Assembly (NCBI GenBank): GCA_047495785.1
Contig: JBLDXI010000032.1
Location: 1,612,001-1,676,000 of the forward strand
DNA length: 64,000 bases
Direction: 5' to 3'
DNA from: Lepidodermella squamata
Lineage: Eukaryota > Gastrotricha
In this document: positions 23,704 through 34,244 of the stretch, piece by piece
Layout: each line of letters begins with the position of its first letter
Numbering within the stretch: the stretch's first letter is position 1
Program-made: the position numbers and the translations under genes
The notes under the pieces: model-generated
What the model was told of the DNA's origin: nothing
What the model saw: the letters and a program-made list of their open reading frames with translations, nothing else
The model's database searches: none

Positions 23704-25233
23704 ATGATTCCGCTACTGTTGGCTGGAAGCATCACTGCATTCTTGCTGATAACCTACCGACGTTACCTGCTCGACAAGCGCTATCGCCTCCCACCTGGCC
23801 CTGCTCCTATACCATGGCTCGGAAACCTCAATAAAATGATGTTTACAAGCGAGAAACCAGTTTTGTGGCGATTTCTGCGAGATTTGGCGAAGCAATACGG
23901 CCCTATTATGACATTCTACATGGGTCCAATTCGAATGATTGTGCTGACCAGTGCCAAGGCTGTTCACGAGGCGCTAGTCGAGCAAAGCAAGACTTTCAGC
24001 TGGCGCATTGAACAACGTATTCCAGGCTATGAGAAGATGCAGGACGCCATAGTGTTTGCAAACCATGAGAAATGGCGGAAGAACAGACGTTTTGGCCTAA
24101 AAGCTATGCGAGATTTCGGTAAGGTGATTATTTTAATCGTAAGCCATCAGCTTATTTCTGTTTTCGCAGGTATGGGTAAAGAAGCTATGGTGGTTAAAAT
24201 TCACGAGGAGGCTGTAGTCTTGCTGGATGGGCTCCACGAAGCGGCTAAGAATAAAACGCCGATTGAGCTAAACACAATTGTCACCAATGCAGTTTGCAAC
24301 GTTATTTGCTCGCTGGTCCTCGGCAAGCGTTTGCAATACGACGATCCGAGTTTCCTAGAAGTCCTTAAGCAGTTGGTGACTATAACAGAGCATTCAACAG
24401 TTGAAAGCACAGGCTTCCTACTCTTCCCGCTTCTGAAATATTTCAAGACGCCAAGTCAAATTACAGCGGTAAAGAGCACCGCGGATTTGCTGGAGAAGTT
24501 GGTCAAGCAGGCGATTAAAGAGCACCGTATGGACTATGATCCTGAAAACATTCGCGACTTTCCTGACCTCTTTATTGCCAATGAAAACAGCAAGGAAGAA
24601 GCTATGAATGTGCGAGATTTCGCCGAGGTTATGAACGAAATGTTTGTCGCTGGCACTGAGACGACTTCCACTGCACTAGGCTGGGCCCTTTTCTACTTGA
24701 CAAAGTATCCTGCTATGCAACAAAAATGCCAAGACCTGATCGATTCGGTGATTGATACTGATCGTCTGCCGACGTTGGCCGATCGCCCCAAGCTGGTCTA
24801 CATTGATGCTGTCATGTATGAACTACTTCGACACGCTTCTATTGCTCCCGTGGGGGTTTATCATACGAATCTTGACGAGCATGCTAAATTGTCAGGCTAC
24901 GACGTGCCGCCTAATTCTTTGGTTTTGTACAACGCCACGGCTCTTCATTTCGATGAAACATACTGGAAGAACCCTGAGGTTTTCCAACCGGAGCGCTGGA
25001 TCGATAAGGACGGCCAGTTGTTGAATCACTCCTCACATTTCGTACCGTTCGGCTTGGGTCCGAGAGTCTGCCTCGGCGAGGGTCTTGCGAAAGTAGAATT
25101 TTTCATCTTCTTGGTTTCGATGCTGCATCGTTACAAATTTACACTGGCTACGCCTGATTCCAAGTACGAGGATGGTTTCAATGGTTTCGTTCATAAGCCA
25201 CCGTTGTACAAGGTTGCCGTTGAAAGCCGTTGA
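23704..25233 (+). CDS. Cytochrome P450, CYP2-clan, tandem copy 3
   Basis: Exons 23704-24118 and 24170-25233; 492 residues when spliced. The 51-bp intron (donor gtaagg, acceptor ttcgcag) is a multiple of three and has no stop in frame, so an unspliced message would encode a 509-residue protein with 17 extra residues at the conserved DFG-MGK junction. I prefer splicing because all eight paralogues splice here. Motifs: LPPGPAPIPWLGN, AGTETTSTALGW, ELLR, PERW, FGLGPRVCLG. Nearest relative in the window is copy 1. AATAAA lies near 25405. Confidence 0.95.
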   Translation: MIPLLLAGSITAFLLITYRRYLLDKRYRLPPGPAPIPWLGNLNKMMFTSEKPVLWRFLRDLAKQYGPIMTFYMGPIRMIVLTSAKAVHEALVEQSKTFSWRIEQRIPGYEKMQDAIVFANHEKWRKNRRFGLKAMRDFGKVIILIVSHQLISVFAGMGKEAMVVKIHEEAVVLLDGLHEAAKNKTPIELNTIVTNAVCNVICSLVLGKRLQYDDPSFLEVLKQLVTITEHSTVESTGFLLFPLLKYFKTPSQITAVKSTADLLEKLVKQAIKEHRMDYDPENIRDFPDLFIANENSKEEAMNVRDFAEVMNEMFVAGTETTSTALGWALFYLTKYPAMQQKCQDLIDSVIDTDRLPTLADRPKLVYIDAVMYELLRHASIAPVGVYHTNLDEHAKLSGYDVPPNSLVLYNATALHFDETYWKNPEVFQPERWIDKDGQLLNHSSHFVPFGLGPRVCLGEGLAKVEFFIFLVSMLHRYKFTLATPDSKYEDGFNGFVHKPPLYKVAVESR

Positions 25234-25799
25234 TTGGCAGAAACGATTTGCTCAAGGTTTTGCTTCGCATGGAGTCTAAATCAACGTTTTTATAATAACC
25301 ACACGGTTCAGTACTTCGCATTGTTCTCGCGATTTTATTGACAACTCGATTTTATTATCGCTAAAAAAGATGACCACTGTGTACAAATTCACCTTGTTTT
25401 CAATAAAATGTTGCGATTAGCATTCAAAGAATTAACGAAGAATTTTTTCAAAGGAGTGATTTCAAGAGGAACGAGGTAAGTGGTACCATTTACCAGTTAC
25501 CATTTTAGGCATGGTATGAACTATGAACTTCAAATTGAATTCATGGTATAGGTACCGCATATTGCATACCGCATACCCATAGTGACTGAATTCGGAATAG
25601 AAATTTAATTATTTGAAATAAAGGTTGCTCCTTATTCTACATTTATTTGAATCAAACATTCAAAATCCCCATTGTGGCTAATTCGAGATGTAATAATCGC
25701 TTTTTGTGCATTAAATTAGGCCCGACGAGCGGGACACATTTTTCATGCTTTCGAATAAATACCCACGGTTGCCAGTAATTCTCAATACAAGATAAGTTG

Positions 25800-25878
25800 G
25801 TGCAGTTGATATAGAACGAACGAATCAGCTGCGCGCGAGGCGTCACCAAACGTGTATAAAAAGTCCGATTCGTCCGCT
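25800..25878 (+). promoter_or_regulatory. Orphan P450-type core promoter
   Basis: GAACGAACGAATC (25814), then GGCGTCACCAAACGTGTATA and AAAAAGTCCGATTCGTC. This aligns block by block with the promoter of copy 6 (32174-32230: GAACGAATC, GTCGCCAAGCGTATATAAAG, CCGATTCGTC). TATAAAAAG is at 25855-25863. No P450 exon follows before the separate promoter of copy 4. Confidence 0.6.
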
Positions 25879-26255
25879 AGCAATTACTAGCAATGCTCGC
25901 AATCGCCGATTCGCCAGAAAAATGTTTCTTTTCAGAACAGATCTCGTAATCTGATCTATCGACTGTTGAAAACCGCTTAAAAATATTCCTCACTATCGCG
26001 GAGTTATTAATGAAATGCGAAGCAAACAAATATTGGTCATACTTTAATATCGCACTCATGACCACATGCATCTATTCGGTTCCTTCGGAACCTTGATTCA
26101 AGCGGTCATTCATGCAGGAAAAGTGCTTCTGGATTCTGTGCCATCCAATATTCCTTAATTTCAGAATAAATTTGACTTAAGGTATTTTGGTCAAGAGAAA
26201 TGCTCAAAATATTTGTCCCTACGAGCAGGACACGACTTATAATAGCAAACGCGAG

Positions 26256-26575
26256 CCTCGGACGTCAGTACATTATAATATTCTTTAAACACCCGATACA
26301 TTAATGAGCGTAGCATTCTTTGGCGAGATATAGAGGTTACGAGCACCAGTTCCAGACGGTTGCGTGTTTATTATTACTTATACAGGAAAAAAATGCCTCG
26401 GACATCAGTACTGCTGATCATCACTCTTGCGTTTGGACACGAGTGAGGCTCAAAAAGATGTGTCCTAAGGTGCAGGACAGGGTTTTCTATACAACGAAAT
26501 ATTCGAAATAATGAAGAGAGCAGTCTGTAAGCACGGCAAACGGCTATAAAAGGGCTCCGAATCGTAGGCAAAATA
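26256..26575 (+). promoter_or_regulatory. Promoter region of P450 gene 4
   Basis: Motif copies CCTCGGACGTCAGTAC (26256) and CCTCGGACATCAGTACT (26396), with a degenerate reverse copy near 26343-26358. A distal block GAGGCTCAAAAAGATG-TGTCC-GCAGGACA lies at 26446-26480, here downstream of the motifs. The core is TATAAAAGGGCTCCGAATCG at 26545-26564, 68 bp before the ATG. Confidence 0.6.
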
Positions 26576-26612
26576 AGAACACATTTCCCAGTTATCACAT
26601 ACAAATTAAAAA

Positions 26613-28142
26613 ATGATTCCGCTACTGTTGGCTGGAAGCATCACTGCATTCTTATTTATAACGTATCGTCGTTTCCTGCTTGACAAGCGATATCGTCTTC
26701 CACCAGGCCCTGCTCCCATACCATGGCTTGGCAACCTCAACAAAATGATGTTTAAAGGAGGGAAGCCCATTTTTTGGCAAATACTGCGAGATCTGGCGAA
26801 GCAATACGGCCCTATTAATACTTTTTACATGGGTCCAATTCGAATGATTATACTGAACAGTGCTGAAACAGTCCATGAGGCGATTGTTGAACAAGGAAAG
26901 ACATTCAGCTCGCGTCTTGAACGACGTATTCCAGGCTACGAGGAGATGCAGGAAGCGATTGTGTTTGCAAGCCACGAGAAGTGGCGGAAGAACAGACGTT
27001 TTGGCCTGAAGGCGATGCGAGATTTCGGTAAGATGACAGATTTTGTTTCGCGAATGAGTTGAACGCTTCACTCCACAGGTATGGGCAAAGAAACAATGGT
27101 TGTTAAAATACACGAGGAGGCTATCGTTCTGCTTGATGAACTGCAGGGAGCAGCCAAGGATAAGAAGCCGATTGAGCTTCAAAAAATTGTCAAAAATGCA
27201 GTTTGCAACGTTATTTGCTCGCTGGTCCTCGGCAAGCGTTTGTCATACGACGATCCAAATTTTCTGCAAGTCATCAGAAAAGTTGACGAAATGAGCGAGC
27301 ATTCAACGATAGAAAGCACGGGATTCTTGCTTTTTCCGCTTCTGAAATATTTCAAGACGCCAGGTCAAGTCTTAGCGGTAAAGAACACTGCGGATCTACT
27401 GGAGAAGCTGCTCAAGCAGGGGATTAAGGAACACCGTACAGACTATGACCCCGATAACATCCGCGACTTCCCTGACCTCTTCATTGCCACTGAAAATAGC
27501 AAGGACGAAGCAATGAGTATGCGAGATTTTGCCGAGGTCATGAACGAAATGTTTGTAGCTGGTACTGAAACAACATCTACTGCTCTGCGCTGGGCCCTAT
27601 TTTACCTCACGAAAAATCCTGCCATTCAGCAAAGATGTCATGAACTGATCGATTCAGTTATTGATACCGATCGTCTGCCGACGCTTGCTGATCGCCCTAA
27701 ACTGGTCTACATCGATGCCATCATGTATGAAGTTCTTCGACATGCTTCCATTGCTCCTCTTGGGCTTTATCATGCGAATCTCGATGAGCATGCTAAACTG
27801 TCGGGCTACGACATCCCTCCGAATTCGCTGGTATGTTACAACGCTACAGCTCTGCACTTCGATGAAACATACTGGAAGAACCCCGAGGTTTTCGACCCCG
27901 AGCGTTGGATCGGCAATGATGGCCAGCTGCTACTTCATTCGTCCCACTTTATGCCGTTTGGCTTGGGTCCAAGGGTCTGTCTAGGTGAGGGACTTGCAAA
28001 GGTTGAATTTTTCATCTTCTTGGTTTCGATGTTGCATCGGAATAAATTTACCCTTGCAACGCCTGAGTCGAAATACGAGGATGCTTACAATGGCATGGTT
28101 CACAGGCCACCATTCTACAAAGTGTTTATCGAAGGCCGGTGA
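26613..28142 (+). CDS. Cytochrome P450, CYP2-clan, tandem copy 4
   Basis: Exons 26613-27027 and 27079-28142, a 51-bp intron with acceptor ccacag; 492 residues. Residue map: anchor helix 1-20, LPPGPAPIPWLGN at about 31-43, AGTETTSTALRW from 299, EVLR 356-359, PERW 412-415, haem Cys 439 in FGLGPRVCLG. Differences from its neighbours: GPINTFYMGP where the others have GPIMTFYMGP, and a C-terminus ending FIEGR where the others end VESR. The intron carries an in-frame stop (TGA at 27060), so retention would truncate the protein. Confidence 0.95.
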
Positions 28143-29546
28143 TTGCCTAAGGCATTCTGCTTACAATCATACACACTGTCATAAGCCAAATGAAACAACA
28201 GAACATGACATGATACTTCATAACAGGCTAAGTCTGGTAGCATTAATAAGCAAGAATAAAGATACTACAGGTTCAAATTACTTTTTTGTTAGCTTTTTGT
28301 ATAATAGCAATAATCCAATGAATCATTGGCGATGAATTTTTTCCAATGTCGGCTATTTTTTTGCTTCTGGGGCCCAAATGCGAAAAATTACTCGATTACC
28401 GAATAAATTTCTCCTGAAAAAGTCGATCGCCTAGTTCCTAGGGTGACCGGTTATTTTTCTGCAGGCATCAGGTGAAAAAAATGTAGGCGATTTTGTACAG
28501 AACATTCTTACTGTTAGTACTGTTGCGCAGAGGTGGAAACAGGTTGTGTAAACCGGCCGATAGAGAAACCCGTTACCGGTATGGTTCAGGTTAGGGACAA
28601 GGCCGGTTGGAGCAAAAAGCGACCGGTTTACCGGAAAATCATATTGCAAGGCGAAAGAGTTGTGTGTATAATAAAAAAATGCGTTTTTTGCTTTGTCCAT
28701 GCCATGGCTCTGGAAGCTTCAGCAGGAGTAAGAAAAGTTGCTTTTGCAGAAAAATAATGATTCCCAATTCCCTTTTTTCCAAATTAAAAATCCAAACGGG
28801 ATTTTCAGCTGCTAGGTTATTGAAGGGTCGAATTCCTGGCGAGATGGAAGAAGATAATTTCCGAATGATACGAAAATGGGACGAAAAGAGACAGCCTCAT
28901 ATAAAGCCCAATATTACATCCTCATATTTCAAATTAGTCTCAACTCCGACTAACTTTTAATCCTGAAAATACTATTATATGAAAATAAAGAGAGAAACCC
29001 AAGCGTCGCGCAAATAGAATCAATGAAAAGCTCGCTGAAAATTGTAAATAGTATTAAATTGCACAATCTGTGCTAATCAGGACCAAAACCGACATACCGA
29101 CAAAATGGACCGTTCTAAATTATTTCGCCCAGATTTGCGTGACCCCGTTTGTTGGCATTTTGTGTAATGAAAACAAAACCGCCGGACGTCAGTACTTGAT
29201 CATAATTTTTACAAAAAAGCCCATGAAAAACTAGTAAAAACACGCGGCATCGGACATTAGTATTCTTCAATGCCCGATAACGAATACATGCCTACATATA
29301 CTGATGTCAGAGCGTTGCGTTTTTTCACGAGATGGAAGTTACGAGTACTAACGTCCGGGGAGGTCATTTTTCAAAGGCATGAAAAAACAACCTCAGACAT
29401 TAGTGCTTGCCATGTTAAAGATCATTTTTTGTCGCGGCTGTATTTTTTGCAGTTATGAAAACAAATTATGCTTGCGATGCCTATATAAGGCCTACCATTC
29501 GGCGAAACGAGAATTCAGTTTTCGCATTTCAAAAAATACTTTAGAC
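28143..29546 (+). other. Intergenic region between P450 copies 4 and 5
   Basis: The segment 28430-28660 is rich in ACCGG/CCGGT words in both orientations and could be a decayed repeat; no transposase-like frame is seen. The 3' end of the gap holds the copy-5 promoter. Confidence 0.55.
29181..29505 (+). promoter_or_regulatory. Promoter region of P450 gene 5 with five copies of the CGGAC-TCAGT motif
   Basis: Motif copies: GCCGGACGTCAGTACTT (29181), CGGACATTAGTATTC (29251), ACTGATGTCAGAG (29300, reverse), GTACTAACGTCCGGGG (29345, reverse) and CCTCAGACATTAGTGCTT (29391). Order, orientation and the words between them (TTCTTCAATGCCCGATAAC, AGCGTTGCGTTTTT) match the copy-3 promoter at 23378-23495. 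The core is TATATAAGGCCTACCATTCG at 29482-29501, 65 bp before the ATG. Confidence 0.65.
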
Positions 29547-31081
29547 ATGTTTTTATTACTGTTGGCTGGCAGTCTTGCTGCCCTCTTGTTTGTAACTTAC
29601 GTACGTTTCCTACTTGACAAGCGATACCGTCTTCCACCTGGCCCCCAACCAGTTCCATGGCTCGGCAACCTCAACAAGCTGATGTTCAGCAAGGAAAAGC
29701 CTGTAATGTGGAAATTTCTGCGAGATCTGGCGAAGCAATACGGCCCTATCATGACATTCTACATGGGTCCTATCCGAATGATCATACTGAACAGCGCTAG
29801 CACAGTTCACGAGGCGATTGTTGAACAAGGCAAGACGTTCAGCTGGCGCATGGAACAACGCTTACCTGGCTACGAGGAGATGCCGGAAGCAATCGTGTTT
29901 GCAAACCATGACAAGTGGCGGAAGAACAGGCGTTTTGGCCTGAAGGCAATGCGAAATTTCGGTAAGGCAATTTTAAATATTTTTTAGAAATGAGTTCCAA
30001 GCTAATTTGCTCTACAGGTATGGGAAAGGATGCGATGGTCGTGAAAATTCATGAAGAGGTTGTAGTTCTACTTGATGAGTTTCAGACAGCGGCTAAGGAT
30101 AAAAAGCCGATTCAGCTTAATACAATTGTCGTGAATGCTGTTTGCAACGTTATTTGCTCGCTGGTTCTCGGCAAGCGCTTGCCCTACACCGATAAAAACT
30201 TCGTCGACTTTGTGAAGGAAGTGGAGAAAGTTACTGAGCACTCAACAGCTGAGAGCACGTTCTTCTTGCTGTTCCCTTTCCTGAAATATTTCAAGACCCC
30301 AAGCCAAATGTTAAATCAAAAGAGGCAGGTGGCTATACTGGACAATCTGGTCAGGCAGGCGGTCAAGGAGCATCGTATGGACTACGACCCCGATAACATT
30401 CGCGACTTCCCTGACCTCTTCATTGCAAGTGAAAGTAACAAGGACGAGGCTATGGATATGCGTGAATTTGTTGAAATGATGAACGAAATGTTCGTTGCTG
30501 GAACTGAGACAACATCTACTGCCTTACGCTGGGCTATTTTCCAGCTGTCGAAGAATCCTGCCATGCAGCGAAAATGCCACGAACTGATCGATTCGGTGAT
30601 TGATACAGATCGTCTACCGACGCAGGCGGATCGTCCCCAACTGGTCTACCTCGATGCCATTATGTATGAAGTACTTCGCCATGCCTCAGTTATCGCTCTT
30701 GGGCTCTATCATTCGAATCTTGATGAGCATGCCAAAGTCTCTGGCTACGACATCCCTCCGAATTCGCTGGTTTGCTACAACGCAACAGCCCTGCACTTTG
30801 ATGAAACATACTGGAAGAACCCAGAGGTTTTTGACCCAGAGCGTTGGATCGGCAAGGACGGCCAGTTGCTGAATCACTCGTCACATTTCGTGCCGTTTGG
30901 CTTGGGTCCCCGAGTCTGTCTTGGCGAGGGCCTCGCTAAGGTGGAATTCTTCATTTTCTTGGTTGCGGTTTTACACCGATACAAATTTACGCTTGCAACG
31001 CCTGAATCGAAGTTCGAGGACGGTTTCAATGGCTTAGTGCACAAGCCACCGTTTTACAAAGTTTTGGTTGAAAGCCGTTGA
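29547..31081 (+). CDS. Cytochrome P450, CYP2-clan, tandem copy 5
   Basis: Exons 29547-29961 and 30018-31081, a 56-bp intron with acceptor ctctacag; 492 residues. ATG 29547 (MFLLLLAGSLAALLF) is chosen because it sits 65 bp after the TATA box and matches the paralogues; the frame is open upstream through non-conserved residues. Hinge LPPGPQPVPWLGN, I-helix AGTETTSTALRW, EVLR, PERW, FGLGPRVCLG are all intact. Features of its own: NFVDFVKEVEKV in the F-G region and VIALGLYHSNL in a likely substrate-recognition loop where others have IAPVGVYH. AATAAA near 31136. Confidence 0.95.
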
Positions 31082-32288
31082 TCAAGATCGACAAACGCTT
31101 TGCTTTACACACAATGTTCTTAATTTTGTTTTTCAATAAATCAAACATGATAAATTAAAAATTACCTTAGATCGTTGAGCAAATGCCGTTAGGACTAGTC
31201 GGTTTCTCAGGCTTGATTTTGGACTCAATAGCTAAAGTTGGTTAAAACTCAGGTCATTGAGACCTAGGTATTGTTTTTTCAGCGCACAAAGTAATCTAGT
31301 AAAACAAATGTACGAAAGAGGATACCTATAGAGCGATTGATCCGTGACGAATTTAGAGATGCGGCTTTCAAACTAGTGGCCTGCATGCCGGGTTTTGAAC
31401 TGTAAAAGTCTCATTTTAGATTCATTTTGCTGGGAATAGCCCCTTGGCCTCGCATTCAAATTAAGAGTTGACAATTAATAAGGTGGTTACATTTGTTGGT
31501 ATGAAGAAAATAAGAAAGAATTATGGATAAGCAGTCAGAGATATTTGGATAAACTTTGCAATATTTTCAATTCAGTGTAATCAATGTTATTTACCTATAA
31601 TTAAAGCATTCTCTGGGAATGGACTAGAAAGTTACGGCCCACTCAACTTCGAAAGTAGCCACGTTTCGGTAATTGAGTGGTTGACGATATCTTTGCCAAA
31701 CCCATCCAAAATCATTAGCTATTGAGAGGGATGGAGAGATGGTTATAATAGGACTTGTCGAGCAGGGTGCAGTGGGGTTGTAAACGTTTTGCAGTAACTC
31801 ATCATGTGAATGGGTCGCTAAGGTGGAGTATAGGTGGAGTAGACAATATATATTTCTGAAGCGAATGAGTGGGAATAACCTATACACATTAGTTTCTCCG
31901 TGTAATACATCAATTGATTTTGGGCAGAAGCAAAGCCCAAAAAAATTGGACCTACAATGCAAGAAACATATTATTACGGAAACATTCGTGATCCAATTTA
32001 GTATAGTATAGTATAGTAGTATAGTAGAAAAATCGCTATTTGGGCACAAACGAGGCTCAAAAGAAGTTGACCCTGCGCGCTGGACACTTTTTCCATGTTT
32101 TTGAATAAACTCAGCCCTAGCGTGTCAGTACTTCTTTACAAAAGATAATAAGTACCTTGGCGTAGCTGACAAAACGAACGAATCGGTTGCGTGCGGTGTC
32201 GCCAAGCGTATATAAAGCCGCCGATTCGTCTGATTCGACAAAATAAAAATTAATTTTCCATAAGTATTACATACATACAGCTTGAGAA
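31082..32288 (+). other. Intergenic region between P450 copies 5 and 6
   Basis: No exon is seen on either strand. A TATAG microsatellite runs from about 31999 to 32027. Two copies of the distal promoter block (31921 and 32041) show local duplication. Confidence 0.6.
31919..32240 (+). promoter_or_regulatory. Promoter region of P450 gene 6
   Basis: Distal blocks TGGGCAGAAGCAAAGCCCAA (31921) and TGGGCACAAACGAGGCTCAA (32041) with a ctGGACA after the second. Motif GCGTGTCAGTACTTC at 32120 is a weaker match. The core is GTATATAAAGCCGCCGATTC at 32208-32227, 80 bp before the ATG. The 32174-32230 part is similar to the orphan promoter at 25800-25878. Confidence 0.6.
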
Positions 32289-33829
32289 ATGATTCTGCTA
32301 GTACTGGCCGGCAGCATCACTGCCCTTTTCCTGGTGACGTATCGACGCTACCTTCTCGACAAGCGCTATCGCCTTCCAGGCCTTCCACCTGGCCCCACGC
32401 CAGTGCCATGGCTCGGCAACCTCAATAAGATGATGTTCAAAGGCGATAAACTCATATTGTGGAAATTTCTACGAGATCTGTCGAAGCAATACGGCCCTAT
32501 CATGACATTTTATATGGGTCCTATCCGCATGATCATACTAAACAGCGCTAGCACAGTTCACGAGGCTCTCGTGGAGCAGGGCAAAACTTTCAGCTGGCGC
32601 CTAGAAAAGCGTATTCCGGGCTACGAAAAAATCCAAGATTCGATCGTGTTTGCGAACCATGAAAAGTGGCGAAAGAATAGGCGCTTCGGCTTGAAAGCAC
32701 TGCGTGATTTCGGTATGAAACTTATTTCGCATTTCTCAGCATAAGCTTAAAGTTTGATATCGCAGGAATGGGCAAAGATACAATGGTTGTCAAAATTCAT
32801 GAAGAGGTCTCTGTCTTGCTCGATGGCCTTCAAGAAGCTGCCAAGGGTAGAAAGCCGATTGAGCTTAAAACAATTATCACAAACGCTGTTTGCAACGTCA
32901 TCTGCTCAATGGTAACCGGTAGGCGTTTGGCTTATGATGATCCCAACTTCCTCGAGGTTTTGCGAAATTTGGAGGAGGTTACTGAACACTCAACGATTGA
33001 AAGCACGACCTTCTTGCTATTCCCGTTTCTAAAGTACTTCAAGCCCGCGAGTCAAGTTATAAATATAAGGAATACGGCCGATATTCTGGAGCAGTTGCTC
33101 AAGCAGGCTGTTAAAGAACATAGGATGGACTTTGATCCGGAAAACATCCGCGACTTTCCTGACCTCTTCATTGCCACCGGAAATAGCAAGGACGAAGCGA
33201 TGAGTTTGCGGGAATTCGCTGAGATTATGAATGAAATGCTATCTGGTGGCACTGAAACATCATCTACTGCACTGCGCTGGGCTATTTTCTATCTAACAAA
33301 GTACCCTGCCATTCAGCAAAAATGCCAGGACGTGATAGATGAAGTGATCGATACTGATCGTCTACCGACGCTTGCTGATCGCCCAAAGATGGTCTACATC
33401 GATGCATTCATGTATGAACTTCTCCGTCATGCCTCCATTGCTGCTGTTGGAGTTTATCACACGAATCTTGATGAGCATGCTAAATTGTCAGGCTACGACA
33501 TCCCTCCTAATTCTTTGGTTTGTTACAACGCTACAGCTCTGCACTTTGATGAAACATACTGGAAGAACCCTGAGATTTTCGACCCGGAGCGGTGGATCGG
33601 CAAAGATGGCCAGTTACTGAGCCATTCGTCACATTTCGTGCCCTTTGGTTGGGGTCCAAGGATCTGTCTGGGCGAAGGTCTTGCGAAAACGGAGTTCTTC
33701 ATCTTCTTGGTATCGATATTGCACCGAAACAAATTTACCCTGGCAACGCCTGATTCTAAATATGAGGATGGTGTGAATGGTATGGTGCACAAGCCACCGT
33801 ACTACAAAGTTGTCGTTGAAAGCCGTTGA
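32289..33829 (+). CDS. Cytochrome P450, CYP2-clan, tandem copy 6
   Basis: Exons 32289-32712 and 32766-33829, a 53-bp intron (donor gtatga, acceptor atcgcag); 495 residues. The hinge reads RLPGLPPGPTPVPWLGN: three extra residues from a short duplication of the LPG/LPP codons. The oxygen-binding I-helix reads SGGTETSSTALRW, with Gly in place of the first Ala and Ser in place of the second of the two Thr. The haem loop is FGWGPRICLG. EVLR is ELLR here; PERW is present. These changes could alter oxygen activation or substrate fit, but the reading frame is complete, so I treat it as a working gene. Confidence 0.93.
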
Positions 33830-34244
33830 TCCACGCAGACATGCAGACATTTTGCTTTCTGTGACACTGATAATTATTAGCATCAATCAATAGGAATATT
33901 CCTCCTTGAAGTTGGAAATATAAATACATTTCTAAACCATGTCTATAGTCTGAGTAAACATTTTATGTGAGATCGTAGATTTCCCAAAAAATCATGGAAT
34001 TTGTTTCGATCACGCTGCACGTGAGTTAATAAGTTTGACCCGATGCCCGACAACGTTTTTTGATATGAGAGATTGCTGACACCTGGTCGACCAGAACGCT
34101 TGCCGCTCTGGTGGCCGAAAACTGTGTTTATTGGACAAGATTTGCAACCCTGCGTTTTAAGGAATGGGCTTTCAGGAGTACCTTACAAACTTGTATATAT
34201 TCAGTTGGAATCTGGAAATCTGGTATCTGAAGGGTAACTGAAAT
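33830..34244. other. Spacer between P450 copy 6 and the P450 pseudogene
   Basis: No exon and no clear copy of the promoter motifs. A TATA-like TATATATTC at 34194-34202 lies about 50 bp before the pseudogene start. Confidence 0.5.

Larger units (their letters stand above)
25234..26612 (+). other. Intergenic region between P450 copies 3 and 4
   Basis: It contains the copy-3 3' UTR, an orphan promoter block (25800-25878) with no P450 after it, and the promoter of copy 4. Between 25880 and 26200 I see no P450 remnant and no exon. Confidence 0.6.

Noticed and set aside
28533-28960. Open frames between P450 copies 4 and 5
   Set aside because: Low-complexity, no family match, no conserved splice context; may be part of an old repeat.
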